Shown piece by piece: positions 26,395 through 34,262 of a DNA stretch of 64,000 nt; the stretch's first letter is position 1, and each line of letters begins with the position of its first letter. The DNA lies in NCBI GenBank assembly GCA_963667715.1, contig OY763926.1, positions 2,294,001 to 2,358,000 of the forward strand, in the 5' to 3' direction. The notes under the pieces are model-generated. The model was not told where the DNA came from. It did no database searches and worked only from the letters and a program-made list of their open reading frames with translations. The position numbers and the translations under genes were made by a program. Source of the DNA: JAFGDI01 sp963667715. GTDB taxonomy: Bacteria > Planctomycetota > Phycisphaerae > Sedimentisphaerales > SM23-30.

Positions 26395-27774
26395 CTATTC
26401 TTTCCAGTATAGGATACGGTATTTGGTGGCGGGCGAGTCGGAGTTTTCAGTTGTATTGGGGTGTGGGTTTCTTTCTATTACAGCTTCAACAGATGCCTGA
26501 CGGCCGGTAAGTTTGCAGGTTCCTTGTGAATGGATAGTGAAGATGTTACTGCGTACAGTTAGCTTATTGACCAGGTCGGTGAAGACGTTGTATGGTATGA
26601 CGGCGGAGCCGAAGATCTCGGCTGGGGTCTGATAGCCGGCGGGCAGTTGGTTGCGTCGGTCGATGATCTTTTCTGCGATTGTCTGGTCTATGCCGGGGAG
26701 GCTAGCAAGAACGGCCAAGCCGGCGGTATTGATATTTATAAGTCCGGGTAATATATCCTGATCGGTAACAGTAAGATGGTCAAAAAGCACTCTAACGATC
26801 TGCGGAGATGGCGGGGTTGGCACAATCTGCTGGTTGGATTGAGTGGTGGTTTTTGATTGATTGGGGACGAGTGCAAGTAAGTCAGCTTCAGCGATCATTG
26901 GTAGGTTGAAGATCTCAGCGCTAAGGTCGGGAGTAAAAAGGTCGGCGACAGAGTCGAAAGGTCTACTGTCGACTATCCATAGTACGTTCGCCTGGGTAAG
27001 TCCGGGCAAGGCAAGAAGCTGGGCTGCGGTGGCGTTATTGATATTGACACGAGCTGAGCCCTGAGCATCTTCATTTTTATCAGAAGAGTAAATGGTAGAA
27101 TAGTGGAAAATGCCTTTTTGGAGTTTATTGTCAGCATTGTCGGGCGGGAAACTGAGCGGGCCGTCATTTTCGTTCCAGTCCAGAATGCCGTTGAGGTTGG
27201 TATCTTCGCCGCAACAGTCTTCAATAGAGAGTTCAAATTTAGCGATAAGGTCACGAAGAGAGAGTCCGGCAGCATCATGGATGGCATTACCATTATTGTC
27301 AGTTTCGGAGAAATAGTCTGTGATAGGAGAAATTTTTTCCTCAGAGAGCAGTTCAGTAGCGGATGATAAGTCTGAGCTGGCTGTGGTGGTAAGGTTTATC
27401 TTAGAAGCTTCGTCAGATATGCCGTAGATGAGGTTATCGCTGTCGGAATCGAGCTTATAAATAGAGAAAACGACGCCTGGAGTTAGTTGGTGGTCATGGA
27501 AAAGAGAATCGTTACTGAACCATGAATCGGAAGCGGAGTCAATTTCGGGGCTGTCGGCGAGTAATTGGGCGATAGCAAACTCAACCCCGGCACGAGCCGC
27601 CCAGCGAGCGCGCGTCTGTCCAGCGGAAGCGGTAGAGATGCTCAAATTCATACTGCCGGAATGGACCAGCTGCATAACGGTAATGGTGAGCATCATGAGC
27701 AGCCAAATGCACATAATAAGTACAAGTGCCCTGCTGTGTCGAGTTTTAGTTGTTATCAGATTTATTTTGTTCAT
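26395..27774 (-). CDS. gspK: Type II secretion minor pseudopilin GspK
   Basis: 459 residues. After a basic start (KTRHSRALVLIMCIWLLMMLTITVMQ) comes one hydrophobic helix, as in GspK, which caps the pseudopilus tip. Two helix-hairpin-helix blocks are visible: VNINNATAAQLLALPGL near residue 238 and ININTAGLAVLASLPGI near 345. Both are typical of GspK and related ComEA-like folds. It is the last gene of gspH-I-J-K on the minus strand and overlaps gspJ by 29 bases. The longer than usual length reflects two linker segments. The rest of the secretion machinery is outside the window, so whether this serves protein export or an unusual pilus is open. Confidence 0.85.
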   Translation of the reverse strand: MNKINLITTKTRHSRALVLIMCIWLLMMLTITVMQLVHSGSMNLSISTASAGQTRARWAARAGVEFAIAQLLADSPEIDSASDSWFSNDSLFHDHQLTPGVVFSIYKLDSDSDNLIYGISDEASKINLTTTASSDLSSATELLSEEKISPITDYFSETDNNGNAIHDAAGLSLRDLIAKFELSIEDCCGEDTNLNGILDWNENDGPLSFPPDNADNKLQKGIFHYSTIYSSDKNEDAQGSARVNINNATAAQLLALPGLTQANVLWIVDSRPFDSVADLFTPDLSAEIFNLPMIAEADLLALVPNQSKTTTQSNQQIVPTPPSPQIVRVLFDHLTVTDQDILPGLININTAGLAVLASLPGIDQTIAEKIIDRRNQLPAGYQTPAEIFGSAVIPYNVFTDLVNKLTVRSNIFTIHSQGTCKLTGRQASVEAVIERNPHPNTTENSDSPATKYRILYWKE

Positions 27775-28447
27775 TTGTCTTTAAGATACAAGGGTAAACA
27801 GGTATTTGTCTAACGATCAGAGAGCTATCCTGTGCCCAGAGGGTTGTGCCCAGGTCGAGAGTGACGCGTACCATAACGGGGACAGAGTCAGTAGAAATGG
27901 CGGAACGGAGCCACGAAGCCCCATCGTATATCTCGAATTTGAGAGATTTTACAGGGTCAGAGAGTAAAAAGACTTTTCCTCCTTTATTTGATGTCTGGTC
28001 AGAGCCAAGAGGTGCAACTCTGCGAGCTAAGGAGTCTTTATAATCACCATATCGTGTGAGTCCGTATTCAATTTCGGCGACAGAAGCAGGGATATCAGCA
28101 GATATAGGGTCAGTTACACGTAAGAACGTGATGCGATCTGCGGGCAACTGTTCGGAGCCGTTGATAAGGATATTTATGACAGGAGAGTTTGAATCGCTGG
28201 CAGAATAGGTATTAGCCAGGTCGCGAGCGAGCGAATCCATAAAAAAGGTGGCCTGACTGAATACAGTGTCGAATTTTTCGACAGCAGAGCGATTTCTGGT
28301 GAGCCCTCTAATAGCCGCCGCAGCTGAGAGTACAACGAGAACAGTCAGGATGATCGCGAGTAAAAGCTCAAGTACAGAAAAAGCTTTTGGAGTATTTATA
28401 TGTTTTTTATTGAATAAAATCATAAATTGGTATTTGATCAAGGTCAA
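27746..28447 (-). CDS. gspJ: Type II secretion pseudopilin GspJ-like
   Basis: 233 residues. The prepilin leader ends at Ala22, before FSVLELLLAIILTVLVVLSA, with the Glu five residues into the mature protein as type IV prepilins require. The N-terminal helix is followed by a beta-rich domain as in GspJ (FFMDSLARDLANTY, then PVKSLKFEIYDGASWL near residue 165). The start is uncertain: TTG 28447 overlaps the gspI stop (TTGA), while ATG 28423 gives a shorter leader. Neither has a clear ribosome-binding site, so coupling to gspI is likely. It acts at the tip of the pseudopilus with GspI and GspK. Confidence 0.8.
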   Translation of the reverse strand: MTLIKYQFMILFNKKHINTPKAFSVLELLLAIILTVLVVLSAAAAIRGLTRNRSAVEKFDTVFSQATFFMDSLARDLANTYSASDSNSPVINILINGSEQLPADRITFLRVTDPISADIPASVAEIEYGLTRYGDYKDSLARRVAPLGSDQTSNKGGKVFLLSDPVKSLKFEIYDGASWLRSAISTDSVPVMVRVTLDLGTTLWAQDSSLIVRQIPVYPCILKTNEQNKSDNN

Positions 28448-28812
28448 TGATACATCAGAGTAGATAAAGTAAATTCTTTATCGGCAAGGAGCCCAGGTCT
28501 ATTAATAGTTATGTTGACATTAACCAGGCCGGGCAGGTCGGTTGGTTTGATTTCAGCTTTCCAGGTGGTATTAGCCAGGCGATCGTTGAAATCGCCAGTA
28601 AGGACAGTTGTTTTTTCGGGTAGAGAGGGAAGTTTAACCTTTACCTGTGCTAATGTTTCATCTGCGAGCCGGTAGCATATGCCAGACTTGAACAGGTCGG
28701 CATGAGCGAATACCGCCCTATTGGCCATGGAGAAGACAGTAACAAGTCCGGCAGCCAAAAGAACTGCGGCAAGTAAGACTTCAATAATTGTGAAAGCTTT
28801 TTTATAATGCAT
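28444..28812 (-). CDS. gspI: Type II secretion pseudopilin GspI-like
   Basis: 122 residues, the usual GspI size. The short basic leader MHYKKA is followed by FTIIEVLLAAVLLAAGLVTVFS, with the Glu at mature position 5. The remainder fits the small GspI beta-sheet domain. GspI is the scaffold of the GspI-J-K tip complex. The gene sits directly after a 169-bp inverted-repeat element that separates it from gspH, and overlaps gspJ by four bases. PilV-like annotation is possible, but the gene order favours GspI. Confidence 0.78.
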   Translation of the reverse strand: MHYKKAFTIIEVLLAAVLLAAGLVTVFSMANRAVFAHADLFKSGICYRLADETLAQVKVKLPSLPEKTTVLTGDFNDRLANTTWKAEIKPTDLPGLVNVNITINRPGLLADKEFTLSTLMYH

Positions 28813-28818
28813 TATATA

Positions 28819-28987
28819 TATAGGGAACCTCTAAAAATTCATTCTGGGCAGCAAACGGTCTTGATTTTTCCTGAGCTGCGTCATGGTGAACCGTGAATAT
28901 TCACCAATATACCCGGTTCATCGTTCCTTGTCAGTAAAAATCAATACTCGTTTTCGCCTCAAAAGCAATTTTCAGAGGTACCCTATA
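28819..28987. repeat. Terminal-inverted-repeat element, full-length copy B
   Basis: 169 bp. The left end TATAGGGAACCTCTAAAAAT and the right end ATTTTCAGAGGTACCCTATA are inverted repeats with two mismatches in about 21 bp. Inside, GATTTTTCCTGA pairs with TCAGTAAAAATC, and the centre holds GTGAATATTCAC between GAACC and GGTTC. It interrupts the gspH-gspI interval. No open frame, so it is a non-autonomous element. Confidence 0.85.
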
Positions 28988-29049
28988 GTAACAAGTCTTG
29001 TTATCTCTAATGTAATAATTAAAATCTCAAGCAAGGATGCTTGAGCTAC

Positions 29050-29607
29050 CTATTTAAATATGTCATCTGAGACGAGGTCGGTATTGTCCAGATTGATAAC
29101 GTTAATAAAATCACCGGAAACCAGGTTTGGAGTAAGAGAGTATAATGGTGAGACGAGATATTCAAAGGTGTTCTCACCCGCTGTGAAAGTAATAACAGCA
29201 TAGTCACCTGTGCCGTCGGGCTTGAAAATAATCCTGGAGCTAGTGGTGGTGGTAATACCATTAAGTGAAATATTGTCGATAGATATATCGCCCGCGAGAG
29301 ATATTTTGTTGGCGGCCAGAGAAAACAAGTCATTGGCAGAACTGTTTTGCTGGTTATTGATCTGTAGTTCGATAGTACCGCTGTCGGGGTCAATATTGAG
29401 ATAGGCGGGAATGTTAAACTCAGAGCTGGCGTATCTGGCTTTGTCGATGGTTTGGTCTAATTCATTGACGAGAGCACCGACAGCAGTCTGTCTAAGGAAA
29501 TTAAAAAGAGAAATAGAGGACGGCACAGCCACCAGAGCGATAAGGGTAATCGCCAGAAGCAGTTCAAGTATAGTAAAAGCCTTATTTTTAGCGTAAAAAT
29601 GGTTCAT
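29050..29607 (-). CDS. gspH: Type II secretion pseudopilin GspH-like
   Basis: 185 residues. The leader MNHFYAKNKA precedes FTILELLLAITLIALVAVPSS, a normal prepilin cleavage site with Glu5. A GspH-type beta domain follows (RYASSEFNIPAYLNID, RIIFKPDGTGDYAVITF). The Asp/Gly region near residue 130 resembles the C-terminal loops of GspH/FimT. It is the first of four pseudopilin genes, but 237 bases containing a repeat element separate it from gspI, so it may be partly uncoupled in expression. It lies back to back with nrdR. Confidence 0.82.
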   Translation of the reverse strand: MNHFYAKNKAFTILELLLAITLIALVAVPSSISLFNFLRQTAVGALVNELDQTIDKARYASSEFNIPAYLNIDPDSGTIELQINNQQNSSANDLFSLAANKISLAGDISIDNISLNGITTTTSSRIIFKPDGTGDYAVITFTAGENTFEYLVSPLYSLTPNLVSGDFINVINLDNTDLVSDDIFK

Positions 29608-29737
29608 GTCATAATCCTCTGAGATAGAGCAGTTTACTAATAAAAATGATAAAGGTCGAGCTTAAAATGATAAAAAAACAGCAGCGATATCGCAAAGAGG
29701 ATATTTTGATATAAAATAATGGTGTTTGCTTTTTTTG

Positions 29738-29767
29738 TTGACATAAGTAGTTATGTAAACATATAAT
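29738..29767 (+). promoter_or_regulatory. Consensus sigma-70 promoter of nrdR
   Basis: TTGACA (29738-29743), an 18-base spacer and TATAAT (29762-29767): both boxes are perfect. The leader before ATG 29855 would be about 80 bases. Confidence 0.75.
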
Positions 29768-29784
29768 TTAACTAGATATAGTGG
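29741..29784. promoter_or_regulatory. Two candidate NrdR boxes over the nrdR promoter
   Basis: ACATAAGTAGTTATGT (29741-29756) is a 16-bp inverted repeat overlapping the -35 box. TAACTAGATATAGTGG (29769-29784) follows the -10 box. Against the consensus ACACWATATATWGTGT as I recall it, I count 10 and 12 matching positions of 16. Their starts are 28 bases apart, slightly less than the usual three helical turns. Confidence 0.45.
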
Positions 29785-29854
29785 TTAAAAGAATTGGATT
29801 GAGTGTTGTGTTGTATTCTGGAAATTAAAAGTAATCAAATAGTAGACATAATAT

Positions 29855-30319
29855 ATGAAATGCCCATTTTGCAAACAAGATGATGACCGTGTGGTAGATT
29901 CACGATCTGGTGAGAATGGTCAGATAATTCGTCGTCGTCGCGAGTGTTTGAATTGTAACAGAAGATTTACAACTTATGAACGAGTTGAAGAGATCATCAA
30001 GCTTACAGTAGTCAAAAAAGATGGAAGTCGAGTCCCTTATAATCGCAGTCGAATCGAAGAAGGCATACGGAAATCATGTTATAAGCGTCCTGTATCTGAA
30101 GATGATATTTCAATGGCAGCTGAGGCAGTAGAAGATGATCTTCTACACTTGAATACAGTAGAAGTAACGTCAACGGAAATAGGTCGAGTTACGATGAAGA
30201 AGCTCAAGAAGCTGGATAAGGTGGCATATATAAGATTTGCGAGTGTATACCAGGAATTTGAACAGGTAGGTCAGTTTATCCAGGAAATTAACGAAGTAAT
30301 GCAGCCCGATGGAGAGTAA
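29855..30319 (+). CDS. nrdR: Transcriptional repressor NrdR
   Basis: 154 residues, the standard NrdR length. The N-terminal zinc ribbon is MKCPFCKQDDDRVVDSR ... RRECLNCNRRFTTYER (Cys3, 6, 31, 34), then an ATP-cone from about residue 48 (VVKKDGSRVPYNRSRIEEGI). NrdR senses ATP/dATP and represses ribonucleotide reductase genes. Two candidate NrdR boxes overlap its own promoter, suggesting autoregulation. The next gene follows after two bases and also carries ATP-cones. No reductase genes are in the window. Confidence 0.95.
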   Translation: MKCPFCKQDDDRVVDSRSGENGQIIRRRRECLNCNRRFTTYERVEEIIKLTVVKKDGSRVPYNRSRIEEGIRKSCYKRPVSEDDISMAAEAVEDDLLHLNTVEVTSTEIGRVTMKKLKKLDKVAYIRFASVYQEFEQVGQFIQEINEVMQPDGE

Positions 30320-30321
30320 TT

Positions 30322-31062
30322 TTGTCACTTTCTGTTAAAAAAATTGATGGTCAGCAAGAACCGTATATTCATACGCGAGTTATGGCAACGATATCGGCAG
30401 CGATAAGCGATGTTGGCTGTTATGATGAACAGACAGTAAACGCACTAGCTGATGCGGTACGTATGTACATAGAGGACTGTCGGGACGAGAATACTCATTC
30501 AGCAGTGGTTGCTTCAGATGAGATATATGCGATGGTCCTGGCAACACTAGAGCAGACCGGGTTGGTGCGAGCGGCGGCGGCGTTGAAACACCATCGGGTA
30601 ACGCGTCAGATAAAGAGGTCACGCCAGATGATCTTGCACTGTTTGAAGGACCATTTACCAGCAGAAGATAAAGATGAGATGCTAAAGTCATGTTGTGTTA
30701 ATCGTAAAGATTATTTCATCTGTAATGAAGATAGCTGCCCTTGCTTTTCATTAGAGCCGTGGAATAAATCTCGCTTGGCGAGCAGTCTGAAAGAGACGTA
30801 TAATATGAACGCACCAGCTGCAAGAGCTTTGTCTGGCAGTATAGAAGCTAAGATCTTTAATCTTGATATGAGCGTGGTGCGAAGCGAGTTGATATACCAG
30901 TTAATATTAAATGAGTTTTATTTTATACGTAAATTTGATTCATTTTTTGAGAACTGTCAGAAACATGGCAAGACAGCATTAGAAAGTACAGAAGATCCAA
31001 TCGAGATCCAAGAAGTTAAGAGTAAGTCAACTAATAATAACTATCATTCCTTTCAAGACTAA
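30322..31062 (+). CDS. Double ATP-cone domain protein of unknown function
   Basis: 246 residues. The start is TTG 30322: GGAGAG lies at the right distance inside the nrdR tail, and no ATG fits before the domain begins. Residues about 4-98 are an ATP-cone (VKKIDGQQEPYIHTRVMATI). A middle segment carries clustered Cys (MLKSCCVNRKDYFICNEDSC, then PCF). Residues about 148-205 look like a second ATP-cone half (WNKSRLASSLKETYNMNAPAARAL), to my reading. It lacks the NrdR zinc ribbon and any reductase domain. Position two bases after nrdR implies a linked, nucleotide-sensing role, perhaps as co-regulator. This is inference. Confidence 0.75.
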   Translation: MSLSVKKIDGQQEPYIHTRVMATISAAISDVGCYDEQTVNALADAVRMYIEDCRDENTHSAVVASDEIYAMVLATLEQTGLVRAAAALKHHRVTRQIKRSRQMILHCLKDHLPAEDKDEMLKSCCVNRKDYFICNEDSCPCFSLEPWNKSRLASSLKETYNMNAPAARALSGSIEAKIFNLDMSVVRSELIYQLILNEFYFIRKFDSFFENCQKHGKTALESTEDPIEIQEVKSKSTNNNYHSFQD

Positions 31063-31077
31063 CAATACGGCAGTATT

Positions 31078-32190
31078 ATGAAGATTACCCCCCTTCTGTT
31101 CGTTTTTGGCCTGATTTTAATCATATCAGGTGATTTATATTCCCAGGAAAAAAAGCTGAGTATATTCAGGAACCAAGGCAACCTGGCCGGCTATATTGAC
31201 GGCGCAATAGCAGGTAAACCTAAGCTTGCGTGGCGAAAGCAGCTTCCTGCGGCAGTATCAGCGGTACCAGTTGCAGCTGGTAGTAGAATACTTGTATGCT
31301 GTACAGATGAAAAAGTATATTGTCTGGAGAAGGCTAAAGGTGATGTATTGTGGGAATATGAACTGGGGTCGGAATCTCAGGCACCGGTAACAGTGTACAA
31401 TGATACTGTGATCGTGTGTACTACTGATAGTGAAGTTATGTCACTTGGGCTGGCGGATGGTAAGCTGAACTGGTCAAAGAAAATTGGCGGTAAGGTAGCA
31501 GGTGCGGCCAATATATATGCCGGTAAAACTGGAGTACAGATAATTACGGGATGTTATGATCATATGCTGTATAGCTTTGACCTTGAAAATGGTGAAATAT
31601 TATGGCAGGCGGAGGCGGATAATTATATTAACAGCAGCGTGTCGATACAGGGAGATATTGGTTCGGTAGGCAGCTGTGACGGGTATTTATATGTGGTCGA
31701 TCTGGCAGATGGAAAGGTTGTCGGGAAATTTGATAGCGGAGCGTATATTCCAGGCTGGCCGGTGAATGATGGCGTGAGCTGTTATTTTGGCAATTATACA
31801 GGCGAGTTTTATTCGGTAAATATAAAATCCTGTCAAAAAGAATGGGGATTTACTGCTGAAGATGAAAATATTATGAAGGGACCGGCTTGCAGCGGAGGTG
31901 AGGTAGTATTTGTTGACGAAAGTGGTAAGTTGTATTGTCTGAATAAAGTAGATGGTAAGGAGAAATGGGTCTTTAAGGTAGATAATAAGACATTGACTTC
32001 GCCGGTGATAAAAGGTAAGAGTGTTTTTTGCTGTTCTGAGAATGGGTGGGTCTATAAGCTGGGGCTTGACGATGGAAAGGTGGAGTGGAAATATTTGATC
32101 GGTGAGTCGATGACGCTGGGTGTGTATATGAGTGATGATGGGTTATTGCTACCGGATGATAGCGGGCGGGTTTATAGTTTTTCTTTTTGA
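31078..32190 (+). CDS. Secreted PQQ-like beta-propeller protein (BamB-like fold)
   Basis: 370 residues with a signal peptide (about 1-22, ending DLYSQ). The body is made of repeats of about 40 residues with the pattern LDGKxxWxx: KAKGDVLWEYEL, LADGKLNWSKKI, LENGEILWQAEA, KVDGKEKWVFKV, LDDGKVEWKYLI. That is a PQQ-binding-like propeller of seven or eight blades. The family includes BamB and many planctomycete envelope proteins; ligand and partner are unknown. It starts 15 bases after the ATP-cone gene and may be the third gene of the nrdR operon, although the functional link is unclear. Confidence 0.82.
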   Translation: MKITPLLFVFGLILIISGDLYSQEKKLSIFRNQGNLAGYIDGAIAGKPKLAWRKQLPAAVSAVPVAAGSRILVCCTDEKVYCLEKAKGDVLWEYELGSESQAPVTVYNDTVIVCTTDSEVMSLGLADGKLNWSKKIGGKVAGAANIYAGKTGVQIITGCYDHMLYSFDLENGEILWQAEADNYINSSVSIQGDIGSVGSCDGYLYVVDLADGKVVGKFDSGAYIPGWPVNDGVSCYFGNYTGEFYSVNIKSCQKEWGFTAEDENIMKGPACSGGEVVFVDESGKLYCLNKVDGKEKWVFKVDNKTLTSPVIKGKSVFCCSENGWVYKLGLDDGKVEWKYLIGESMTLGVYMSDDGLLLPDDSGRVYSFSF

Positions 32191-32248
32191 TCCACTGATT
32201 TGCTGAAAGGGGTTTGCTACCGCAAACTGCTGATTGATTAATTAACTT

Positions 32249-32340
32249 AGGGCGGTCGAGCCGCAACCAATAATTTAATGTAAGAGAATTAAGATTTTAA
32301 CGCAAAGACGCGAAGTCGCTAAGAGTTGGTTGGCGATGTA
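32249..32340. repeat. 90-bp repeat (AGCCGCAACCAATAA ... GCGAAGTCGC), copy 2
   Basis: Partner of 23378-23470, same orientation, only a few differences by eye. Confidence 0.7.
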
Positions 32341-32369
32341 GGTATTTTATGGAGATTGTAATTTTATTG

Positions 32370-32419
32370 GAAAGTAAGGAAGAAGACTAAAGAACCGGCT
32401 GAAGGCCGGAACTCTTGCG
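32370..32419. repeat. Hairpin repeat copy 3, with changed but still paired stem
   Basis: GGAAAGTAAGGAAGAAGACT is followed by AAAGAA-CCGGC-TGAAG-GCCGG-AACTCTTGC. The flanks match copies 1 and 2, while the stem is CCGGC/GCCGG in place of CCCGA/TCGGG. Confidence 0.65.
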
Positions 32420-32535
32420 AGGAGATTTGGTTGGCGATTTGGGGTTGGTTGGTTATAATGGGGTGTTTTGTAGAATAGATAGAGATGAGAGCTTAATCAT
32501 CAGGCTTTTTAGTTATAGGAAATGAACAGGATACT

Positions 32536-33213
32536 ATGATGGAACAGTATAAACAGGACTTTATTGAGTTTTTAGTGGGTTGCGGGGTATTGACATTTGG
32601 TGATTTTACAACCAAAAGCGGTCGCAAGACCCCATATTTTGTTAATACCGGTAATTATAAGACCGGCAGCCAGCTGGGTAAGCTGGGTGGATTTTATGCT
32701 AAGGCAATAATGGACCAGTACGGGAGCGATTTTGATAATCTTTATGGGCCGGCGTATAAAGGAATACCACTGTCGGTGACAACAGGTATTGCGTTGGCGA
32801 ATGAGTTCGATAAGGATGTTACAATCACGTATAACCGTAAAGAAGCGAAAGATCATGGCGAAGGCGGATCATTGATCGGTTATAAGTATAGCGGCAGTGA
32901 AAAGGTCGTGATAATAGAAGATGTGATCACTGCGGGTACCAGTATCCGCGAGACAATGGGACTACTGGAAGAATATAATAAGCCGGCGGTTAAAGCTACG
33001 ATCGTATCAGTTGACAGAATGGAGAGAGGTACTACCGATCTGACAGCGATCGATCAGGCTAAGGCAGATTATGGGATCGAGGTATTTTCAATTGTTAATG
33101 TTCGTGAGGTGATGGAATATCTGCATAATCGCGAAGTAAACGGTAAGGTCTATATAGATGACGACATTAAGACCAGGATGGAAGCTTATCTGGCGGAGTA
33201 TGGAGCGAAGTAA
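32536..33213 (+). CDS. pyrE: Orotate phosphoribosyltransferase
   Basis: 225 residues. The phosphoribosyltransferase signature VVIIEDVITAGTSIRETM lies near residues 115-132, with FGDFTTKSGRKTPYFVN at the substrate-binding N-terminus and YNRKEAKDHGEGG as the flexible catalytic loop (Lys and His kept). The enzyme converts orotate and PRPP to orotidine monophosphate in pyrimidine synthesis. AGGA precedes the first of two adjacent ATG codons; either could start. It appears to stand alone between repeat-rich gaps. Confidence 0.94.
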   Translation: MMEQYKQDFIEFLVGCGVLTFGDFTTKSGRKTPYFVNTGNYKTGSQLGKLGGFYAKAIMDQYGSDFDNLYGPAYKGIPLSVTTGIALANEFDKDVTITYNRKEAKDHGEGGSLIGYKYSGSEKVVIIEDVITAGTSIRETMGLLEEYNKPAVKATIVSVDRMERGTTDLTAIDQAKADYGIEVFSIVNVREVMEYLHNREVNGKVYIDDDIKTRMEAYLAEYGAK

Positions 33214-33448
33214 GGTTGGTTGGAGATTGGTGGCCTTTTTACTTATAGGTAAGTTGATTGAAGCTTGTGTAGGTAGTAAGGTTGAAACCTAGAATTCAGG
33301 ATTTAGAATTTAGAAATTAGCTGAATTGACGTATTGGTCAGTTTGAGTAGCTAAAAGATAAGAATAAAAACTGCTAACGATTACAGATGGTGCGCTTGGG
33401 GCGATTGATTGGCCTGGGTGTGAACAAAGAAGAATACAGGAGAACGTT

Positions 33449-34186
33449 ATGAAAATTAAGGTGACATTGCTGTTATTTTTTGCTGTAGTGGCAGTTATGT
33501 GTGTACCAGCGACGGCTGACGAGAAGATGAGTAAGCTGGTGCTGAAAGATCCGATCTTAACAACGGTCGATCTAGATAGTATAGTCTATTTACCTAAAGA
33601 CTATGGCAAAGATCCGGAGAAGAAATGGCCACTAGTATTGTTTTTGCATGGTGCTGGCGAACGTGGCGAAGATGTGAACCGGGTAGAAGCTCATGGCCTG
33701 CCGAAACTGGCGGCCCAGGGACAGGAGTTTGAGTTTATAATAATTGCACCGCAATGTCCGACGGGTAAATTCTGGCCGTGTATGTGTGATTCGCTTATGG
33801 CGATATTGAAGCATGCAGAGAAGAATTACGCGGTAGATAGCAGCCGTGTGTATCTGACGGGGCTGAGCATGGGCGGATATGGCAGCTGGGCACTTGCGAG
33901 TACATATCCAGAGCATTTTGCAGCGGTAATCCCGATCTGTGGCGGTGGTATCCCCTACCTGGCACCTCAGTTTAAGAATTTGCCGGTATGGGCTTTTCAC
34001 GGCGAACTGGATAATGTTGTGCCAGTGAATAATAGTAAGATGATGGTTGACGCTATCAATAATGCCGGTGGGAACGCAAAACTGACTATATATCCGGATA
34101 AATGGCATGATAGCTGGACAGTTACTTACGATAACCCAGAGGTATATAGGTGGATGCTGGAGCAGGTATTGGCTTCAGATGAGTAA
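33449..34186 (+). CDS. Secreted alpha/beta-hydrolase, esterase/peptidase-like
   Basis: 245 residues with a signal peptide (about 1-23, VMCVPATADE). The alpha/beta-hydrolase elements are all visible: oxyanion region LFLHGAGERG, nucleophile Ser in LTGLSMGGYGSW near residue 148, Asp in GELDNVVPV near 191, and His in DKWHDSW near 217. The family covers predicted peptidases and CE1-like feruloyl or acetyl-xylan esterases. Given the arabinoxylan enzymes elsewhere in the window, a role in removing ester side groups is possible but unproven. It is followed by its own strong terminator. Confidence 0.82.
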   Translation: MKIKVTLLLFFAVVAVMCVPATADEKMSKLVLKDPILTTVDLDSIVYLPKDYGKDPEKKWPLVLFLHGAGERGEDVNRVEAHGLPKLAAQGQEFEFIIIAPQCPTGKFWPCMCDSLMAILKHAEKNYAVDSSRVYLTGLSMGGYGSWALASTYPEHFAAVIPICGGGIPYLAPQFKNLPVWAFHGELDNVVPVNNSKMMVDAINNAGGNAKLTIYPDKWHDSWTVTYDNPEVYRWMLEQVLASDE

Positions 34187-34224
34187 TAGAGATCAAGAAT
34201 AGTTATAAATAGTTGAAAATCAAG

Positions 34225-34262
34225 GCCTGGCAGTACAATATGGATACTGTCGGGCTTTTTTT
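34225..34262 (+). terminator. Terminator after the alpha/beta-hydrolase gene
   Basis: GCCTGGCAGTA (34225-34235) pairs with TACTGTCGGGC (34245-34255) through eleven pairs including two G-U, followed by seven T. Confidence 0.85.

Larger units (their letters stand above)
32191..32535. other. Repeat-filled gap before pyrE
   Basis: It holds the second copy of the 90-bp AGCCGCAACC repeat (32249-32340) and the third hairpin repeat (32370-32419). No gene and no clear terminator. Confidence 0.7.

Noticed and set aside
26034..26412. Overlapping short open frames on both strands before gspK
   Set aside because: They coincide with hairpin and GAGAC repeats, and no frame is conserved between repeat copies.
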